A DNA stretch of 64,000 bases from Adiantum capillus-veneris (GCA_014529385.2 CM043944.1:74055384-74119383), one strand, 5' to 3'; shown: positions 45,612-58,328, numbered from the stretch's first letter. Numbers and translations: made by a program. The notes: generated from the sequence alone by a model not told the origin.

Positions 45612-47702
45612 CTAATGCATCTTTAAATCCTGAGCTATTTTGAACCACATATCTGTATCCTTTTTGACTTCCTCTAACTCTTGCAGTAATTCACCCTCAT
45701 GCTCACTTACAAGTCCCTGCTTCATCATCTCATATGGATGCTTTATTGCTACAACAAGTCTGTTCTTCATAGACTTCCAAACTTCTTGAACTACTTGCAA
45801 CAGCTGATCTTTCAAGACAAAATTTTCTCCCTCTGACATAAGCACTGCATTGACATCCACATCCTCACCTTTTACTTGCTTCTCCAATTCTTGCAAAGGA
45901 ATCAATGTCTGATGTAGCATTTGAACCTGAACCTGCAAATCAACATTAGTCTTTGACAAATGCTCCATTTACTCATTCAATCTGGCATCTAACTTCATTG
46001 TCCAATCTCTGAACACTCCCAAAGACATTTTTATTCTTGAAACTTCTGCATGATGATTTTTCATCATATCCTCCAACTCTTTCTGATGTACTTCCCGAAT
46101 CTGACCCAACTGCAAAGTCATAGCTTCCAACTCCATGTCCTTCTGCTTTACTTGCACTTTACCTACTAATGCTGAATCTACAACCTGTTTAAGTTGCTCC
46201 TCCATTTGTACTTGCTGACCCAACACAAATTCTTGCACCAACTTAAGCATCCTTATAGCACTGTCAGCATCTTCACATCTACCTTCAGCTTTAAATGATG
46301 TACTTGGAGTAGCAAATGCAAAATCTAAAACTTTAGCAACACCCTGTTCCCTAGCACTTACCTTTCTTTTCTTGGACAAAGTAAATGTTTTGCCCAAACT
46401 TACTAGTGTTTGAACATCTGCAGGGACTTTTTGTGAGAAGACAGATAACTCACCAAAGTCTTGGAAGAAATTTGGGCTAGCCACAGCTTCTCTAGCCTCC
46501 TCCTCTGTGTAACTAGCCTCCATTAAATCTTGAAACTGCTTTCTCTTTTCTGGTTCTCCATCAAAAAGCTTGTCTAGTTCATCAACATACTCTTTACTTT
46601 TGTTCTTTTGAAGTTCCGACTCAGCAGGAGTAGCAGAGATGTTTGGCACCACTGTTTCTCCTGCTTTCACCATCCCAGCATACTTGAATAATGCAGCTAG
46701 GAATGGAGCCAATCTACTGCTGCACTGACGCTTTCTCTTATCTGGAGTAAACACCTCTGCATGAATTTTGTCATGAACCCAATGGGCCCAGCTGAAACAA
46801 CCTCCCTGCTCTGCAAATGCCAATGGAGCATAATTTTCTTTTGATATATAGTCAAATTTAGCCATAAAACAAACCCTCTCAAGATACCACTTTAACTGTT
46901 CCCTGCGGCCATACTCCACATTTTTAAGCATGTAATACAACCTTGTCCCTTCTCTGGACCCAAAATCCTTCTTCAAACAATCATCTGAACACTTTGGTGG
47001 AACAGTTACTATTGTGAATGGTAACTTGAAAACTATAGCAATCACCTGTGGGCACAACATGACCTTGTCAGATATTGCTCCTCTGGTCTTCCTCAACAAC
47101 TCTGCTTGTGACTTGGCATAAAAATTCCCTTTCCATTCTTTCCATGGCAACATTGCATACTCATAAAGCCCCAACTGTCTGAGCCACTTCTCATTCTTCT
47201 CTGTATCAGCTTCCATCTCAATCTTGAGATCTGTGTACGGGTCCATCAAAATCTGTAGCATTTTGTTTGCCGACAAAGGTGGCGGTTCATCCTCTGAGAA
47301 CTCCTCTTCTTCCTCATCACTTACATCCACCCTCAGGTTGAGTCCCTTTCTCCTCAGCCTTGTTGCGACAGGCTCTGCCGACTCAGTTTCGGCCTTCGGT
47401 CTCATGGCTACTGCAGGCTTTACTTTAGGGGCCATAGTGCTTGATGAAGGAGTAGATGAAGAAGGCAACTGCAAGAAGTAATCAGCAGATAGGTACTTGC
47501 ACGGCGAAGAGACGAACATTTCATAAGAACCGCGCTGCATGCATCCGTTGAGTGACCTCCTTGAAAGCTCCCGCGCCCCAATGATTTCATCTAGTGGCGA
47601 ATAATTTTCCCACAAACCCAAATATTGTTGAACATTAAACCCTTTACTTTCAGGTTTAAAAATTTCGATCCAGTTAATTCCGATGGACCAAACTCCGATC
47701 AA
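45612..47702 (-). pseudogene. ED extra ORF downstream of pol (about 690 aa)
   Basis: A long open - strand frame, 577 codons from 47702 to 45969, continues after one TAA to 45612. The probable start is ATG 47435 (MAPKVKPAVAMRPKAE), because the preceding part is Ser-rich and less protein-like. It has an acidic patch (DEEEEEFSEDE), then a globular region (LRQLGLYEYAMLPWKEWKGNFY, SDKVMLCPQVIAIVFKLP) and a C-terminal half of predicted coiled coil (QMEEQLKQVVDSALVGK, MELEAMTLQLGQIREVHQKE). Its position after integrase is where Athila-like elements carry an env-like or plant-transposon-protein ORF. No transmembrane segment is visible, so an envelope role is not supported. It shares the pol reading frame, separated only by stops at 47946 and 47703. 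Confidence 0.6.
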
Positions 47703-48917
47703 CTAATATCCGATGCACCACACTAGATGACTGCATACTGGATCATGTTTATCTGAAGTGAATCTCCACCCATCAGAACCTTGCCAAGCACTCCTCCTAC
47801 CTTCCTTCATCACCCGTTCTCTGTTGAAACCCTTATCAACATTTCTTCTAATACCATGCTCACTTGATAGTAGTGCTTGCTGACTCTGAAAAATTGGTAA
47901 TTCAACTGCCTCACACAAAGCAGCTTCCACCACTTTTGGTGTCAACTAGTCAAGGTGAGGTGGTTTACCTTGAAATTTCTTCAACCTGAATCCATTAATT
48001 GGTTTGTCCACTCTGGTTCCAAATACATCAGCAACTATAAATGTGCCTTGGCCTAAATCTTCAACAATATGGTAAGGACCCTTGTACCTCAAAGTTAATT
48101 TCCCTGGAAATGGACCAAGCCTAGAATTATATAGCATCACCCAATCTCCCACTTTGAACAGTTTAAACTTGACATTCATAGCTACCCAGGATTGTCTTCT
48201 CCTCTGGATGATCTTAGTGATGTAAGAACTCACCAGCATATCCTCTGCTAGATGCATCAAATACTTACATCTGTGATTTACTAACAAAGCAGGAGACATT
48301 TTCTTAGCAGATACTCTCAAGCTAGGTACCACAAATTCCATAGGTACTACAACCTCCAACCCATATACCAACCTGAAAGGTGTCATCCCTGTGTTGACTT
48401 TGAAAGCAGTCCTGAATGACCACAGAGCTGAATCCAACTTCAGGTCCCAATCCTTATGATCATCCTGCACAATCTTTTTCAGAATTTTAACCAGAATTTT
48501 GTTGCTACTTTTTGCTTGTCCATTGGCCTGGGGATGATATGGGGTAGACTTCTTGTGTAATATCATATGAGTTTTAGTCAGCCCCTGTATGACCTCATTC
48601 AAAAAATGTGTCCCCCTATCACTCACCAACTCAACTGGACACCCAAATCTAGTCATAATGTTATGATACAAAAACTTTGCAACATTGGCTACTTTGTTAT
48701 CCTTCAGTGCCACAGCTTCCACCCACTTAGTACAATATTCTGTAGCAACCAAAATGTACCTGTTCCCGCTAGAGCTATTGGGCTTCACTAGTCCTACAAA
48801 GTCCATACCCCATTTTTGAAAAGGTTCCAGGGGTAGGATGATCTCACATCCTGTCCCTATTGTCTGGCTGACCAAGTTTCTGACACACCACACATCTTTT
48901 GGCATACTCATGTACAT
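47703..48917 (-). pseudogene. pol: ED integrase core and C-terminal domain
   Basis: The - strand frame reads FQKWGMDFVGLVKP (first catalytic Asp), VELVSDRGTHF (second Asp) and YHPQANGQAKSSNKIL. Ty3 integrases have Glu in NGQxE at the third site, so the catalytic Glu is replaced by Lys here. The C-terminal domain follows (VGDWVMLYNSRLG, YKGPYHIVEDLGQGTF, NGFRLKKFQG) to TAG at 47946. A further 80 in-frame codons (47945-47703) link it to the extra ORF. Confidence 0.88.
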
Positions 48918-50652
48918 ATTTTAACAAAGAAGGCCACCACAAATCTGCCTGCAAAATTTTCTTTCTTGTAATGTCTCCTGAAAAATGTCCACCAGCTTGT
49001 CCATAATGAGCTTCTTGTAGAACTGCTTGATTGTTCAAATTCTGGAACACACCTTCTTATCACTTGATCAATACCCTTCTTGTATAATGCTCCTGCAATC
49101 ACCAGAAATGGTCTACTTTTCAATACAAATTTCTTCCTTTGATCAGGTGAAAACCCTCTTGGCATAACCCCATCAGTTAGGTACACCAACATCTGATCAT
49201 CCCAAGAATCTGGAACATCCTGCTGAACTGAAAATAAACCTGCATTAGGTAACTGATTATCCACACTTGTTGGAGATTCCCCTGTTTCCAGTCTGATCAA
49301 ATAATTTACCAGCATGCTCTTTCCCAGGAGTATAAATAATCACAAACTCAAATTCTTGCAAAAGCAACATCCACCTTGCTAATCTCCCTGTAAGAATGGG
49401 CTTCTTAACCAAGTACAACAAGGCTCGGTGATCAACATGAAACATAACCCTGTTACTGAGTAGGTAATGCTTGAACTTATTCAATGAACATACCATGCCC
49501 AAAGCATCTCTCTCAGTCACAGTATAATTCTTTTCTCGTGGGGTCAACATCCTACTTGCATAATACAATGGTCTATACCATCCCCTAACCTTTTCTTGCA
49601 TCAACACAGCTCCAATTGCAATATCCAATGCATCAACAAAAACATGAAAAGGCAATGTCCAATCAGGAGGCTGCAATATTGGTGCTACTGATAGCATTTT
49701 CTTTAACATCTGAAAGGTTCTCTCCTGTGGTTCATCCCATTTAAAGGCAACATCTTTCTTTGTAAGATGAGTCAAAGGTGCACATATATTAGCCAAATAT
49801 CTAATATACCTTGAGTGCCACTTCACCTAGCCCACAAACCTGCTAAGCTCCTTCACATTTTGAGGTGGTTTGGATGCCTGAATTGCTTCAATATTTTTGG
49901 CATCAATGTCCATCCCATCAGCAGATACTACATGTCCCAATAAAATACCTGACTGCAAGTACACTTTTATATGGATTCAAGGCCATGTGAAACAGTCTGC
50001 ATCTTTTCAAACATAACTTCAAGTGAACCAAATGCTGATCCTTCTTTCCAAATACTGAATATTCATCTACAAAAACCCTCATAAAATCCTGAAGATAAGG
50101 TTCAAATGTCTTATGAGACACAAAGTTGAAGGAAGGTGGACCATTCTTCAAACCAAAACTCATCATTGTATACGCAAATGCTCCCCACTCAGTGATGAAG
50201 GATGTCTTGTGTTGGTCTTCTAGAGCTATTGATCTGATTATAACCGGAAAAACCATCAAGAAATCTATACATCTCATGTCCATCTACTGCATCCAACACA
50301 GCATCACAAAATGGCATAGGGAATGGATCAGTAATAGTTGCAACATTTAACTTCTTGTAATCCACACACACCCTCAACTTCCCATTCTTCTTTGGCACAA
50401 TAATAATTGGTGATAACCATGACACTTCATTAACTAGCTTGATGAATCCAACTGCCAATAACATATCTATTTCCTGCTTTACCTGCTTTGCAAAATTGGG
50501 GTTCATTCTGTATCTCTGTTGTATGATTGGTTTAGCATCCTCTCTGAGATTAATGTGATGTTGATGTAGTTCAGGATCAATCCCATTTACCCGTGAATAA
50601 TCCCAAGCAAATACATCTTTATACTCCTGCATCAGCTGAATCAAACCTTTCA
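48844..50652 (-). pseudogene. pol: ED RT, RNase H and integrase zinc domain
   Basis: RT begins at 50652 (LIQLMQEYKDVFAWDYS, WLSPIIIVPKKNGKLRVCVDY, FLDGFSGYNQI, then SFGLKNGPPSF). The catalytic box reads VFVDEYSVFG instead of VDD, so the second Asp is Glu. RNase H is in 49826-49257 (FHVFVDALDIAIGAVL, YTVTERDALGMV, VDHRALLYL). The zinc domain (HYGQAGGHFSGD, CVVCQKLG) is at 49050-48844. Frameshifts near 50.2, 49.9 and 49.3 kb break it. The protein upstream is separated by the solo LTR at 50657-51417. Confidence 0.87.
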
Positions 50653-50656
50653 AAAA

Positions 50657-51417
50657 TGTTAAGAAATAAGACGTAGCTAAATAGATAATTGAGTAGATTA
50701 CTTAATGGAGAGAGATAGATTTCACACACAAGAGATTATAGAGTAGAGAGAGAGAGAGAGAGTACACACGATATATGTGGTTCACCCAATGTGGGCTACG
50801 TCCACGGGAAAGCAGCCACTCAATGGCTTTAGTACTTCAAAACAAGATGTAGTTTACAAAGGGATTATACCCTTAATGGAGCTCCCGCCTTGCTTCACTC
50901 TCACCACCTCACACTCACCTTGTTGCATCAACTTCACACACTATGAAATGTGTGTAGAAATGGCCTCCTTTTATGGGCCAAAAGGGCTTCCCTCTCTCAT
51001 GAGAGGCAGCCATGTGTAGCCGCCCTTGTGTAGATAAGTCCAAATCGGACCCTCCAATCCACCCATATGTGGTCGCCCTTGAGAAGACAAGTCCGCTTTT
51101 GAATTCGGCCACCGGCCACCGGCCATTGACTTCCGACCACCGGCCATTGACTACCAGCAACCGGCCAACCGATGGTTGTTTTCTGACCACTTTCCGGCCG
51201 CCGTCTGGCCATAATATTCCGGCGAGGGGAAAAAAAGTCTCAGGGGCTTCCGCCCCCGAGGCCCCTAAAGTTGCCCTTGATTTTTGGCCATCAAAATTTT
51301 GGTTTCCGGCAAGTGATTTTCCTTCACACACGATGGCTTCTTCTCATAATGGGGGCCTTACAAATGTGCGCTTTAGCACAGAAAATTACAAGGGTAAATC
51401 AAGCTCCATACTTAACA
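50657..51417 (-). mobile_element. copia-type solo LTR inserted in ED pol
   Basis: The 761-bp insert has terminal inverted repeats TGTTAAG (50657) and CTTAACA (ending 51417), TG...CA ends and a 5-bp duplication AAAAA on both sides (50652-50656 and 51418-51422). Removing it joins the ED frame as AKGEFLKGLIQLMQE. Read on the - strand it has a plant copia-like 3' part (ggacgtagcccacattgggtgaaccac followed by CT-rich sequence). There is no internal domain, so it is the product of LTR-LTR recombination. Confidence 0.88.
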
Positions 51418-52296
51418 AAAAATTCACCTTTAGCATGGATGTTGATTCTGACCATCCTGGGATCTTCTTCAGTTCCCAAATTAAACTCTTTGACTTTATC
51501 CTCTTTTACCCTGGTGGAGGTACCAAACCTTTTATCATAGAATTTTTCTACCATTACTCTTGCTTCCTTCTCCTCTTGATCAATCTGCTCTTTTTGAGGC
51601 ACCTCTGAATTCCGATCCATCATCTGCAACACTTTAGATCTAGAAATCTCCCGGCCTAGAACTATTTCTACTTCATCCTCACCCTGATCTTCATCCTTTT
51701 GTATTATCCCTTCTACATCAACCTCAAAGAGAGGCACAATAGTGGGATTAGCTCTCAAAAATTCCTCCTCTTCATCATCTTCCACTGCATTTGCCAAGTT
51801 TATGGTCTGAGCACATAATGGTTTAGTCTTTGGAGGGATTTGTTTTCTTCCCTGCATTGATATGGTTACTGACTGCTTCCCCTTTTTCATCATGATAACA
51901 TTTTTCCCCCAATCCTGCTTAACTCTAGCTTGTCTAAACCAGGGTCTTCCCAACAACATCTTAGGAAGAATATGAATCCTTCATTCTAAGTACCACAAAG
52001 TTCACAAAGAAAACCATACTTTCAATTTCAATTGCTTGCTGCTTGAGAATGCCTAAAGGCTGGACTCTCCTCTGGTCTGCCATCTTGACTTGAAATGGTG
52101 TTGGAGCTAATGTTCCTCCTAACTTGATTCTTCTATAAACCTCCTCAGGAAGTATATTCACCCCTAATCCTCCATCCAAAAGCACCTCTTTGAATAGCAT
52201 GCCTTGAAAGATTACTGCCACAACAGGTACTACAAAATCCACATATGCTGGATCAATCTGCTGCAGCATTACTTCAGGATACTGGTTTGCCAACAC
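51399..52296 (-). pseudogene. pro: ED protease region
   Basis: Two - strand frames. 52296-51961 has the retropepsin start VLLDGGLGVNILPEEVY (DGG where most have DSG/DTG) and the second strand region. 51959-51399 has MLLGRPWFRQARV, the conserved LGRPW after the flap, then a long acidic linker to RT. One frameshift separates them near 51960. The end of the second frame runs into the solo LTR. Confidence 0.8.
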
Positions 52297-53892
52297 TTGG
52301 TCTTGCTAACCCTGAAGCTTCTTCAACAATTTCTCCTTAATTAAAGGCTGGAACTATACATAATAATTGATCCAATGACAATTGCAAGGGAGAGTTCACA
52401 AGCACCTCAAACCAATCTTTGTCTTCTTTTGTTGGCATCAAACTTGGTTTGTCAAGCTTATGCTACTTCTTGGATACCTCCAACTCTTCATTATTCTCTT
52501 CTGCATACTGAACCTACTCCTTATGCACTTTTTCATGAACCTTATCCCTCACATCTTTCTGCTCTCTCCAATTAATTGGTCCCTTAGCTTTTGCTCTTGT
52601 GACTGCCAATGCTTCAGCTTCTTCCACCTGACCACATTGGTAACAATCACAATACCATCCTTCTTCATGTTCCTTATGCTCAGTCTAATGTACAATGGTT
52701 GGCTCTAGTTCCTGCTGCTCCTGAATGTCCACCAAAATAACATTAGCTTGAGCTTGTTGATTATGATGTGGTTGTTGTTGCACTCCCTGTTGGTCTGCTT
52801 GACCAGGCGTCACAATGGGAATCCCTCTTTCTCCCCTGGTCTAACCCATAATTCACAATTGAGACCAACCCAATGGTCTAGTGATCCACAATAGACACAA
52901 GGAATCACTTTGTATCCTCTTCTCTGATTATTGTTTTGCTCTCTCCAAGGTGGTCTTGGAGGTCTTGGTGGTCTATTAAATGGTTGGCTTTCTCTAAATG
53001 GAACTACGTGATTTGCTGCAGCTTCACCTCTACCTCGTCCTGCATTTGGCTTCTCCCTATTTGTGGGGTTAAACCAACACCTAAAGGTGGCATGTACTTC
53101 TTTGTCACATATTTCACAATACAACTTAGCTTTTGGTGCCAACACTGAATAACCAATGCTCTTTAATTTACTCACCAATTCCCCTTCCTGAGTTGCTTTA
53201 TCCTTTTTGGACTTCTTCTTTGTGCTTTTCTTCTTCTTCTTTGACTTTTCTTCAACATCACTTGACTCAGTGTCATAATCTGAATGAGCATCTTCATCAG
53301 TTTCATGGGCATCAGCGGAGTCTCACTGATCATCAGAATCATCATCCTCTTTGGACCTGCTCTTCATTTTGGGTCTGCCAAGTCTTTTCTCCACTCTGAC
53401 TGCTGCATCAACTAGTGCAGCAAAACCTGGACCTATATCCACACTTGCCACAACATTCTTTAAATCTTTCCTCAAACCTGTCAAAAAATATCCTGCCAAC
53501 ATCTCATCAGTGGTCCTCTCATTGCCCTGAAGTCTCTCAACCAAAACTCTGAACTTTTGAGCAAAATCTTCAACCACCATATCCTTTTGTATGATCACCC
53601 TAAGTTTCTTCAAAATGTCTGTAGGAGTCTTCTTCTTTCTGAATCTCTGTAAAAAGGCTACTTTCAAAGCATTATAGGTAGCAAAATGGGCTATACCATA
53701 TTGGCTAAACCAACTCATGGATTTGCCTTCTAATGTAGCTGCAAATTGCTCCATCTTTGTTTGGTCATTATGCAAGGCATGATAACCACTAGTCTGCCAC
53801 TTTGTTTCAAACTGGGCAGCATGACAGTCTGCATCTTCTTTCAACTTTCCTCTAAATTTGACTGCTTTCACTGTAGGGTTTGGATGGGCCAT
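52297..53892 (-). pseudogene. gag: ED Gag
   Basis: ATG at 53892 (MAHPNPTVKAVKFRGK), although an acidic frame further upstream (DPFHYDDASDGEEEFGDSEHD) may be its original N-terminus. The capsid domain lies in 53892-53400 (SMSWFSQYGIAHFATYNAL, LRKDLKNVV). After a TGA at 53323 the same frame continues with a Lys-rich stretch, then a Cys motif (CEICDKEVHATFRC) and a second one (CVYCGSLDHWVGLNC), which resemble zinc knuckles. After about 52815 the frame shifts and a Gln-rich linker and further stops lead to the protease. Confidence 0.78.
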
Positions 53893-54241
53893 GGGAGGAT
53901 TTCTGGGTGGTCTCCTAGGCCTTTGCCTGGTAGCCCCTTGTAGTGGGTCAAACTAAGCCTTCTTCTTGTCCCTGTAGGTCTTCCTTTCAAGGCAAGTCTT
54001 CAACAAATTGCCTCACATGCCTCCCATATGCTCTCTCAAAACCCTCAGCCCCTTGGTTCAATAAGTCGTGTTCACTGTCACCAAACTCCTCCTCTCCATC
54101 AGAGGCATCATCATAATGAAAAGGATCAATATCAAGGTTTCGCTCGTGCCCGTGCCCTCGTATAATAAACTCTGCCTACTCTCCTCTCTTGTTGTGACAT
54201 ACATGATTCTCCACAGATTCACAATAGCAAGATCGCCAAAG

Positions 54242-54600
54242 TGTTGGGGTTCTTCAACACACACAGAACTTAAGTGTTGACAACATGTCACACACACTAA
54301 AGACGGAGTTAGACAAAGGCAAACATATCCAACTCATTAGCATTTCACCATTCACCAAATTCTGACACAGCAGAATGAAGAAAAAACATGAATCATAGAG
54401 AAAGAGACAACACAGTTTGATTCATCTTGGTCCAAAGATAACTTCCATTTCAGCCAAAATTACATCCTCGCGTGAACGAGCATGACCTTTAAATAGGAAC
54501 TTCTGACAGTTATAACTGTTACATCCGATTGATCAAAATTCGACTTATCAAGACTCCGACTTACTAAGATCCGACTAACTAAGAGTTGATTGATTAAACA
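54242..54600 (-). repeat. ED 5' LTR
   Basis: The 359-bp segment is bounded by TG/CA ends. Next to it at 54241 downward the - strand reads CTTTGGCGATCTTGC, a plausible primer site. It begins TGTTTAATCAATCAACTC and has repeated tcggagtc-like phrases. On the + strand it is followed by TAAGT within an exon-like sequence, which would be one target-site copy. The matching 3' LTR was not found. Confidence 0.6.
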
Positions 54601-54678
54601 TAAGTACAAGTACTGATCTAGTGCAGGGTCAACAAACATCTCAAACCGTCTAAAGCTGACTTTCAAGATATTTGACAC
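54601..54678 (-). pseudogene. exon paralogous to the T2 partner gene, cut by the ED LTR
   Basis: The - strand reads KVSFRRFEMFVDPALDQYLYL and then breaks at the LTR edge. The gene at 44.8 kb has KSDFKAIHHRAVPRG then DLAPDQYLYL at the same place. The DNA around DQYLYL is nearly identical over about 34 bp. So a second copy of that transposon gene stood here and ED inserted into it. Confidence 0.55.
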
Positions 54679-54851
54679 CAGACCACAGTAGTCCAGGTTG
54701 CTAGTTCTCTCGTTTGTGTCTCTGCACTAGCCCTGCTCTTTTGCATGAAACTAACCATTACCCCATTGTCAAACGTGTTTCTTTTGCTGTCAATTTGTTG
54801 TGTTATGAAATGCTTTCCATGCGACCACAGTGCCATGTATGTATGATACCT

Positions 54852-57335
54852 CTAGTCACATCCAATAGCTAGCTCTTCCTCTTCTGGAGATATGGGTTCT
54901 CCGATCTTTCGAGCTTCTCTCACTGTCTTGTCCAACCATGCCATTGTAGGGAATTCAGGCAGAGGAGCGAGATGGTCGCAAGGGTAAGCCTCTAGTCGTT
55001 CGGCTTCGCCTGAAATCGTGTCGCTCCTTATTGCGTCTCTCTTTCTCTTCTTTGTACCTTTCAAGCCATTTTTGCATTGGCTCTGAATTTAGTATACAGA
55101 ACTTCATGATCTTTTCTTGCATGGTGTCATCCATTTTCTTCGGCACCCCTTGCCCCTACAGCTCCTCTCCCACCAATCTTGCATCCTCCTCATCGCTCCA
55201 TAGTCGAGGCATTTTTGGGTCAAAAACGGATAGAAATTCGGTTGTCAAGACAAGAGACTCTTGCACCAGCCATCCTTCTGCCATGCTCCCCTCTGGACGC
55301 GCTTTTTGGCGAACAAAACCCTTCGGTGTTTTCATGAACCGCTCTAGAAAGAACATCCAACGACTGTGGACTATACCTGCCACTACAACCTCATCTACTA
55401 CATGGACGAGCAAGTGCATTTGGATAGTTAGGAAGCTCGTGGGTAGATACTTCTCAATCATGCAAACTGCCTCAATGGAGTTAGCCATTGCGACTGCAAT
55501 GGATTCCTCTCGTATCTCCTTGGAAGAGATCCACCGCACTAGCTCTGAAATCTTGTATATGTAGGACCGCACTTCCTCTGTTAAACACCCCTTGATCGCA
55601 ATTGGAAGAATAAATTGCAAGAACTTATGCCAGTCGTGCGATTTCAGTCCTGACAGTTGATCGTCACGGGTGAATGCTGTCTTGAGACACCGCATACATC
55701 CTGTTGGCGTCTTGAACTCTGAAATCACCCTTTTGACTTATCGTTCCTCGCTTTTAAAAGCAATACCCATGGCGCTCTTGAAAGCTTTGTTTGGCTTGCT
55801 GCATTGGTGAAAGGCCACAGCTCTGGCATCTTTCCAACTGACTGCAAATCATATCGTGAAGCTCGATTGTCTTTCATTCCCATGATTATCTTCCAAAGGA
55901 GCTCTCCCACATTCTTGAATATATGCATTGGATCCAGTAAATGGTTAATTAGTAGATCACCCCAGTACGGCAACGTATGGAGAATGGATGAACGTTTCAT
56001 TCCTGGAACAGGTTGCCCCTCATGTTTCTCCCATCGACGATGCCACTCTTGTACATGCATAGGACGACATTCGACGCAACCAAGCTGACCTTCGCACAAG
56101 TGATGTCCATATGGAAGATAACGATGGTGGCCTTGATAAATTGTCTTTCGAAGCCAGACAAAATAGCGCACATCCAAAGACGGCCCGCAAATTGGACATG
56201 CATTGTACCCCGAAGTTGTAAGCCCTATATATATTGAAGCATGATTCAGTACTACACAAAGTGCTTGCGAATAGTGAGAATTTTGTAAATCATCCACCAT
56301 TACCAGAAGCTTCACCGTATCCTGGCCAATCATGCATAGTCCACATAAGAAGTCCATGGATCCTTGCATGTTGTTGTCCTGCTGGTTCAACCGCATCTGC
56401 TATGTCGATCCCATGCCATAACTCCTGGAGCTCGTCAACTAGTGGTGCTAGATAAACATCCATGTTTTTTTCCTTGAACTTACCAGGCACAATCAAGCCT
56501 AATATCAAATGACCCTTCTTGATGGCAAGCCAAAGCGAGAGGTTCTAATTGACAAGACACACAGGCCAAGTTCTCCATGACGAGCTTCTCAAGACAAATG
56601 GATTTGACTCCATCCATTGCCATGCCCAAACGCAAATTGCGTGGTTCACTCTTAAAATGTGGCCAGGTATCTTCAATGTGCCTCCAAGTCTTTGAATCAG
56701 CGGGCACCCTAAATGTTGCATCAGTGGATCTATTAGTAGAATGCTACCACATCAACTTTGCAATGGAACCACAACATGTTTCCCTCGGAATAATAGGGAA
56801 ATGCCAACACTTTAGCTGGCACTGACTCACCAACCGCATCTTGTTTGTAGCGCATTGCTCCGCACTTAGGACACAACAGACAATCTGCAAATTCATTGTG
56901 AAAAAGAATGCAATCATTTGGACATGCATGAATCTTGTTGTAGTCCAAGCCAACTGAGGTCAATAGTCGCTTTGCCTCTGGCCTGGAAGGGGGCATTTCA
57001 TTGCCAGCTGGAGAGTAGTTGCTCCCACAATAACCTGTGTAAGCCACATTAAATTAAAACCTCCCCAAGCACGTCACCGTTCCAATCGGAAAATCTCTTT
57101 TGTAAGTTACATACCTAAACAAAGCAATGATGCTTGCATCTGACCACGCGTACACTAGCTGCGGATTCAAAAACGAGAGACAAGTACGCAGCACATATAT
57201 TTTGGCGCCTTCATAGATTGGTTGACGTGCCAACTTTCTCAACATGTCTTCAGGAGATAGGCGCACGTCTTCTCGTACTGCTTCGTTAGTATTCTCCTCG
57301 CTTTTCTGGAAGAAGGTATCCAGCATCTCCTCCAT
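54852..57335 (-). pseudogene. CACTA/EnSpm TNP2-like transposase with DUF4218
   Basis: A chain of - strand frames matches plant TNP2 proteins in order. The N-terminal part (57335-57057) is followed by YNKIHACPNDCILFHNEFAD and CPKCGAMRY. Next come PADSKTWRHIEDTW, EPRNLRLGMAMDGV (first catalytic Asp region), LIVPGKFKEKNMDVYLAPL, LLMWTMHDWPGYG and YNACPICG. LLDPMHIFKNVGELLW holds the second Asp region. DUF4218 is in 55728-55156 (GLKSHDWHKFLQ, VHSRWMFFLERFMKT, ARPEGSMAEGWLV). A basic tail (ERYKEEKERRNKERHDF) ends near 54955. At least four frameshifts are present. No CACTA terminal repeats were recognised on either side. Confidence 0.88.
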
Positions 57336-57407
57336 GCTGTTGTCTTATGTCTGTAAGCCTTCCTCTGCTTCCATCCTTGGCTCTAGATTGGTCGGACCTT
57401 CACGCAT

Positions 57408-57525
<118 letters not shown>

Positions 57526-58069
57526 GATGTAGGTTTTATGTCCCAAAAATCAACGCCCGTTCCGTAGGAGTCGTATCGTAGATTCTGTATGGTTTCTCCT
57601 GCAAACTCTCCGTACTTGTGCACATGCTCATTACATATTCTACGCATGTGCAGGATTTGATACTTGCAGAGCGTGTACAAGCATGCAATATTTTCCTCCA
57701 TGTTAGTTGATGACGTTGCCATCTACAATGATTATGAATGTTGTTTCAATATATATACTCCTCACAATGTAAACTACCTCCCATTCTCTAGCCTTGCTCG
57801 ATCTCCACACACCTCGATCCAGAGGTATACGGAGATCAGGACCACCGGGTCAAAATCTCGTCTTTATTCGTCAAATCCTATATGGGTTGACACATACGTG
57901 CACACCCAGGTGTACATGACAATGCATGTAGCGGACAAAACCCCTTTGCCTCTTTTAGTTCCATAGTTTCTTCTAGAGGGAGAGAGAGAGATAGAGAGAG
58001 TTTCTGTCCTTTTCACACAATTGTTCAGCCAAGCGAACTCTTTCACCACACTACTTTCTCTATCTACTA

Positions 58070-58073
<4 letters not shown>

Positions 58074-58134
<61 letters not shown>

Positions 58135-58177
58135 ACCTCTATCTCTCGCTCTCTCTCTCTCTCTCTGCCTATCTTTA

Positions 58178-58245
<68 letters not shown>

Positions 58246-58297
58246 TCTCTATTTCTCTCTCTCTCTCTACTTCCCTATCTCTCTCTCTCTCTCTATT

Positions 58298-58328
<31 letters not shown>

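Larger units (their letters stand above)
44930..54600 (-). mobile_element. ED: gypsy element with extra 3' ORF, nested solo LTR
   Basis: On the - strand from 54600: LTR (54600-54242), primer site, gag, protease, RT, RNase H, integrase, then a long extra coding region down to about 44930. RT with FLDGFSGYNQI places it near Athila-type Ty3 elements, which are known to carry an additional ORF after pol. No second RNase H was seen. The matching 3' LTR was not found, so the lower limit is only the end of the last coding-like frame. Several point defects and one inserted LTR inactivate it. Confidence 0.75.

Noticed and set aside
47435-47702. Envelope protein reading of the ED extra ORF
   Set aside because: No signal peptide or transmembrane segment is visible; the C-terminal half is charged coiled coil.
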